This document shows positions 61,123 to 64,000 of a DNA stretch of 64,000 bases, piece after piece. Under the pieces are notes generated by a model, which did not search any database, was not told where the DNA came from, and saw only the letters and a list, made by a program, of their open reading frames with translations. Source of the DNA: Paraburkholderia sp041321145 (GTDB lineage: Bacteria; Pseudomonadota; Gammaproteobacteria; Burkholderiales; Burkholderiaceae); assembly GCF_041321145.1 (NCBI RefSeq), contig NZ_JBGGWA010000012.1, forward strand, positions 1-64,000, written 5' to 3'. How positions within the stretch are numbered: the stretch's first letter is position 1; each line of letters opens with the position of its first letter. A program made the translations under genes and the position numbers.

Positions 61123-62016
61123 TTAAGCGGTCTGCTGGCCGATTTCGTGATTAGCGAGTATTTCGAGCGCGCGCACCATCGCGGAGTGATCCCATGCTTT
61201 GCCGCCATGCGCCACGCAGGCGCTGAAGAGTGCCTGACAGGTGGCCGTATTCGGCAAGGAAACGCCGAGCGCCTGGGCGGTCGAGAGCGCGAGGTTCAGA
61301 TCCTTCTGGTGGAGCTCGATTCGGAAACCCGGATCGAAAGTGCGCTTCGTCATCCGTTCGCCGTGCACTTCGAGAATGCGCGAGGATGCAAATCCGCCCA
61401 TCAGCGCTTCGCGCACACGCGCCGGATCGACACCGGCTTTGGAGGCGAGCAGCAGCGCTTCGCCGACCGCCTCGATCGTCGCCGCGACGATCACCTGATT
61501 GGCGACCTTGCACACCTGTCCCGCACCTACCGCGCCGATCAGCGTGACGTTCTTGCCCATCATGTCGAAGAGCGGCTTCACGCTTTCGAAGGTCGCTGTT
61601 TCGCCGCCCACCATGATGGTCAACGAGCCCGCCTTCGCGCCGACTTCGCCGCCAGACACCGGTGCGTCCAGATAGTCCGCGCCGCGCTCGCGCACGCGTG
61701 CCGCGAAGTCGCGGGTGGCCATCGGCGAAATCGAGCTCATGTCGACCACCGTTTGTCCTGGGCGCAATGCTTCAGCGAGTCCCTGTTCGCCGAACAGCAC
61801 ACGTTCGACGTCCGGCGTGTCCGGCACCATGACGAAGATCACGTCGGCACGCGCGGCCACGGCGGCCGGGCTGTCGCACGCAATCGCGCCAGCCTGGGTG
61901 AGATCGTCCGGCACGCCGCTACGCGTGAACGCAGCAAGGGCGACGCCGTTCTTGAGAAGGTTGGCGGCCATGGGCTTGCCCATGATGCCGAGTCCGATAA
62001 AGCCTGCCTTTTGCAT
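61123..62016 (-). CDS. garR: Tartronate semialdehyde reductase (2-hydroxy-3-oxopropionate reductase)
   Basis: The 297-residue enzyme of the beta-hydroxyacid dehydrogenase family reduces tartronate semialdehyde to D-glycerate. The NAD(P) motif GFIGLGIMGKPMA is at residues 6-18, the substrate loop DAPVSGGEVGAKAG at 117-130 and the catalytic Lys170 in CKVANQ. I start at ATG 62016 after GGAGA; the earlier ATG at 62037 adds seven residues. It follows the aldolase gene by 31 bp, giving the sequence aldolase then reductase of aldarate breakdown. Confidence 0.9.
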   Translation of the reverse strand: MQKAGFIGLGIMGKPMAANLLKNGVALAAFTRSGVPDDLTQAGAIACDSPAAVAARADVIFVMVPDTPDVERVLFGEQGLAEALRPGQTVVDMSSISPMATRDFAARVRERGADYLDAPVSGGEVGAKAGSLTIMVGGETATFESVKPLFDMMGKNVTLIGAVGAGQVCKVANQVIVAATIEAVGEALLLASKAGVDPARVREALMGGFASSRILEVHGERMTKRTFDPGFRIELHQKDLNLALSTAQALGVSLPNTATCQALFSACVAHGGKAWDHSAMVRALEILANHEIGQQTA

Positions 62017-62047
62017 GGAAATCTCCGGAGATGTCATCGCGGCCGCT

Positions 62048-62848
62048 TTACTTCCGGTCCGCTTGTTTCAGCATGAAGTGTTTTTGAACTGTTTGCGCGG
62101 CGGCTTTCAGCAGCCCCATGTCCGCACAGACCGCGACGACGCGGCAACCCATCGAGATATAGCGCTCCGCGTCGGCCTGGACCGGCGCCAGGATGCCGCT
62201 CGGTTTGCCGGCGGCCTGCGCGCGCTCGACGACATGCGCGATCGCCTGCTGCACGTCGGGATGGTTCGGGTTGCCGATGTGGCCGTAGGCGGCCGCAAGA
62301 TCGGAGGGGCCGACGAAAACGGCATCGACACCGTCCACGGCAAGAATCTCATCAATGTTGTCGACGGCTTTACGGCTTTCGATCTGAACGATGACGCAGA
62401 CGTTGTCGTTGGCGATGTCGAAGTAGTTGGCCACGGTCGCATAGCGATTGCCTCGATGACTCACCGACACACCGCGGATGCCCTGCGGCGGGTAGCGCGT
62501 CGCGGCCACGGCGCGCGCGGCGTCGTCGGTGCTCTCGACGAACGGGACCAGAAAATTCGAGAAACCGCTATCGAGCAGCCGCTTGATGAACACGCTGTCA
62601 TTGGCCGGGGGCCGCACGACCGGCGCGCTCGGACTGTCCTTGAGCGCCATCAACTGGGGGATCAGCGTCAGGACGTCGTTCGGCGCATGTTCGGCGTCCA
62701 GCAGCATCCAGTCGAAGCCGACAATCCCGAGGAGTTCCGTGGCAATCGGGCTGGCGAGCGAAGCCCAGCAGCCGATCAGGGTTTCGCCGCCGCAGACGGC
62801 GCGGCGAAAGCTATTGGGCAAGGGCTGGTAAGGCGTGGCGGCTGACAT
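62048..62848 (-). CDS. garL: HpcH/HpaI family aldolase (2-dehydro-3-deoxyglucarate aldolase type)
   Basis: The 266-residue class II aldolase matches GarL/HpaI: WASLASPIATELLGIVGFDWMLLDAEHAPND, the VIVQIESRKAVDNIDEI metal-binding glutamate segment and VFVGPSDLAAAYG. GarL splits 5-keto-4-deoxy-D-glucarate into pyruvate and tartronate semialdehyde. The downstream garR would use the second product. AGGAGACATGCC precedes the ATG at 62848. One operator copy lies 59 bp upstream of the start. Confidence 0.88.
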   Translation of the reverse strand: MSAATPYQPLPNSFRRAVCGGETLIGCWASLASPIATELLGIVGFDWMLLDAEHAPNDVLTLIPQLMALKDSPSAPVVRPPANDSVFIKRLLDSGFSNFLVPFVESTDDAARAVAATRYPPQGIRGVSVSHRGNRYATVANYFDIANDNVCVIVQIESRKAVDNIDEILAVDGVDAVFVGPSDLAAAYGHIGNPNHPDVQQAIAHVVERAQAAGKPSGILAPVQADAERYISMGCRVVAVCADMGLLKAAAQTVQKHFMLKQADRK

Positions 62849-62906
62849 GGCATGTCTCCTGGAACTGCGATTGATCGGACAAGCGCCGATGTTTGCCCAA
62901 ATCATG

Positions 62907-62924
62907 TTATAGGTCGTCGTACAT
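62907..62924. promoter_or_regulatory. Uronate operator, copy 3 (aldolase side)
   Basis: TTATAGGTCGTCGTACAT fits the shared pattern TTxTAxGxxxxCxTAxA at all nine positions. It lies 59 bp upstream of the aldolase start in the region shared with the divergent dehydrogenase gene. Confidence 0.55.
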
Positions 62925-63024
62925 CTAATTGAAGATTAGCACCGGCTCGTATTGCTGTAACGGGCTCGTAAACCCGAATTCGTGTCGGAGAAAGGGTTTC
63001 AGCTTGCGTGCATACTGCTCTATG

Positions 63025-63042
63025 TTGTAGGATGACTTATAT
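63025..63042. promoter_or_regulatory. Uronate operator, copy 4 (dehydrogenase side)
   Basis: TTGTAGGATGACTTATAT also fits the shared pattern at all nine positions. It ends 27 bp before the dehydrogenase start codon, where a bound repressor would block transcription initiation. Confidence 0.55.
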
Positions 63043-63069
63043 CTAAAATGCCCATCCAAGGAAAGCGAA

Positions 63070-64000
63070 ATGTCTATTACCGGCGACATGCTGATTGGCC
63101 GCAAAGCAGTGCGCGGCGATGAGAAACCCTTGCGCGCGTTCAATCCCGCTACGGGATCGGACATCGCTGAGCCGGTCTTCGGCAGCGGCTCGGTCGCGCA
63201 TGTCGGGCTCGCCTGCGAGCTCGCTCAGCAAGCGTTCGACCCTTACCGGCAACTGCCGCTTACGGTGCGCGCCAAATTTCTCGAGCGCATCGCCGACGGC
63301 ATCGCGGCATTGGGCGATGCATTGATCGAGCGCGCCCACCAGGAGTCCGGCCTGCCCAAGGCTCGCCTTGAGGGCGAGCGCGCCCGCACGATGGGGCAGC
63401 TCAATCTGTTTGCGCAAGTCGTGCGCGCCGGCCAATGGCTCGCCGCGACGCTCGATTCGCCGCTGCCCGAGCGCAAGCCGCTGCCGCGCTCCGACCTGCG
63501 CATGCAAAAGATTCCGCTGGGCCCGGTCGCGGTGTTCGGCGCCAGCAACTTCCCGCTCGCTTTTTCGGTGGCGGGCGGCGATACCGCAGCGGCGCTCGCG
63601 GCGGGCTGCGCGGTGGTGGTGAAGGCGCATCGCGCTCACCTGGGCACTTCGGAGATGGTCGGCCGGGTGATTCAGCAAGCCGCGCAGGAAATGGACCTGC
63701 CTGAAGGCGTGTTCTCGTTGATCGTCGGCGCAGGCAATCTGGTCGGTGAAGCGCTGGTTGCGCATCCGGCGATCAAGGCGGTCGGCTTTACGGGTTCGCG
63801 CGCAGGCGGCACGTCGCTGATGCGCGTCGCGGCCGCTCGTGCCGAACCGATTCCGGTCTACGCCGAAATGAGCAGCATCAACCCGGTGTTTCTGCTGTCG
63901 AACGCGTTGTCGCAACGCGGCGAAAGCATCGCACGTGGCTTCGTCGATTCGCTGGTGCTCGGCGCGGGGCAGTTCTGTACCAACCCAGGGCTCGCGATCG
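63070..64000 (+). CDS. 2-oxoglutarate semialdehyde dehydrogenase (partial, runs off the window)
   Basis: The visible 310 residues are the N-terminal part of an aldehyde dehydrogenase of the KGSADH group (full length about 525). The segments GPVAVFGASNFPLAFSVAGGDTAAALAAGCAVVVKAH, VGFTGSRAGG and the catalytic Cys303 in GQFCTNPG are typical; Glu266 (YAEMSS) is also present. These enzymes oxidise 2,5-dioxopentanoate to 2-oxoglutarate in sugar-acid breakdown. It is divergent from the aldolase gene and has operator copies upstream. The rest of the gene lies beyond position 64000. Confidence 0.88.
   Translation, partial: MSITGDMLIGRKAVRGDEKPLRAFNPATGSDIAEPVFGSGSVAHVGLACELAQQAFDPYRQLPLTVRAKFLERIADGIAALGDALIERAHQESGLPKARLEGERARTMGQLNLFAQVVRAGQWLAATLDSPLPERKPLPRSDLRMQKIPLGPVAVFGASNFPLAFSVAGGDTAAALAAGCAVVVKAHRAHLGTSEMVGRVIQQAAQEMDLPEGVFSLIVGAGNLVGEALVAHPAIKAVGFTGSRAGGTSLMRVAAARAEPIPVYAEMSSINPVFLLSNALSQRGESIARGFVDSLVLGAGQFCTNPGLAI

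Overview
The window looks like a chromosomal segment of a Burkholderiaceae betaproteobacterium, most likely Paraburkholderia. This is inferred from the high GC content, the 3' end of a typical 5S rRNA at position 1, and the mix of catabolic operons (malonate decarboxylase, sugar ABC importer, hexuronate oxidation, CIO-type bd oxidase). I see no insertion sequence, prophage, CRISPR array or tRNA. Nearly all of it is ordinary, well-kept catabolic, transport and regulatory DNA.

Layout. 1-82: end of an rRNA operon and its terminator. 0.25-5.7 kb: LysR regulator divergent from a FUSC exporter, a small secreted protein, and a succinate/acetyl-CoA transferase. 5.8-11.4 kb: GlsB-type membrane protein, MgtC with a long structured leader, a secreted two-module protein, a membrane metallophosphoesterase, a His-rich membrane protein, a nitroreductase (RutE/HadB type) and AlkB. 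11.6-16.6 kb: ytfQ-ytfR-ytfT-yjfF sugar ABC importer. 16.7-17.3 kb: MazEF-type toxin-antitoxin pair. 17.3-25.9 kb: gntR-mdcABCDEGH malonate decarboxylase operon divergent from an MFS transporter that probably imports malonate. 26.0-26.7 kb: YefM-YoeB pair. 26.8-28.7 kb: EamA transporter divergent from a LysR regulator.

28.7-36.8 kb is an iron operon on the minus strand (porin, secreted beta-propeller protein, EfeB, FbpA, FbpB, FbpC) with a Fur-box-like palindrome beside a clear sigma-70 promoter. 37.0-39.4 kb: a secreted Ser/Gln-rich protein, arylamine N-acetyltransferase and an isoprenylcysteine-methyltransferase-like membrane protein. 39.5-46.2 kb is a catabolic cluster for an unidentified amino-acid-like compound: HutC-type repressor, polar amino acid ABC importer, 2-oxoglutarate/Fe(II) oxygenase and FAD-linked 2-hydroxyacid dehydrogenase, with two GTATATAC operators in the divergent promoter region. 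46.3-50.7 kb: a very large GMC oxidoreductase/hydrolase fusion and a sigma-factor-like protein. 50.9-53.7 kb: a tandem array of hairpins directly upstream of a hybrid histidine kinase, then a convergent LuxR-type response regulator. 54.0-56.6 kb: cyanide-insensitive bd oxidase genes. 57.0-57.6 kb: a HigBA-type pair. 57.9-58.1 kb: a hydrolase pseudogene fragment.

58.1-64.0 kb is a hexuronate/aldarate region: uronate dehydrogenase, MFS transporter, tartronate semialdehyde reductase, HpcH/HpaI aldolase and a truncated 2-oxoglutarate semialdehyde dehydrogenase. Four copies of a shared 18-bp palindrome sit at its promoters and suggest one GntR-type regulator for the set.

The observations I rate highest are the 49-bp hairpin array ending four bases before a Shine-Dalgarno sequence, the four-site uronate operator family, the HutC-type operator pair, the MgtC leader, and the GMC fusion whose hydrolase half carries a cysteine nucleophile elbow.
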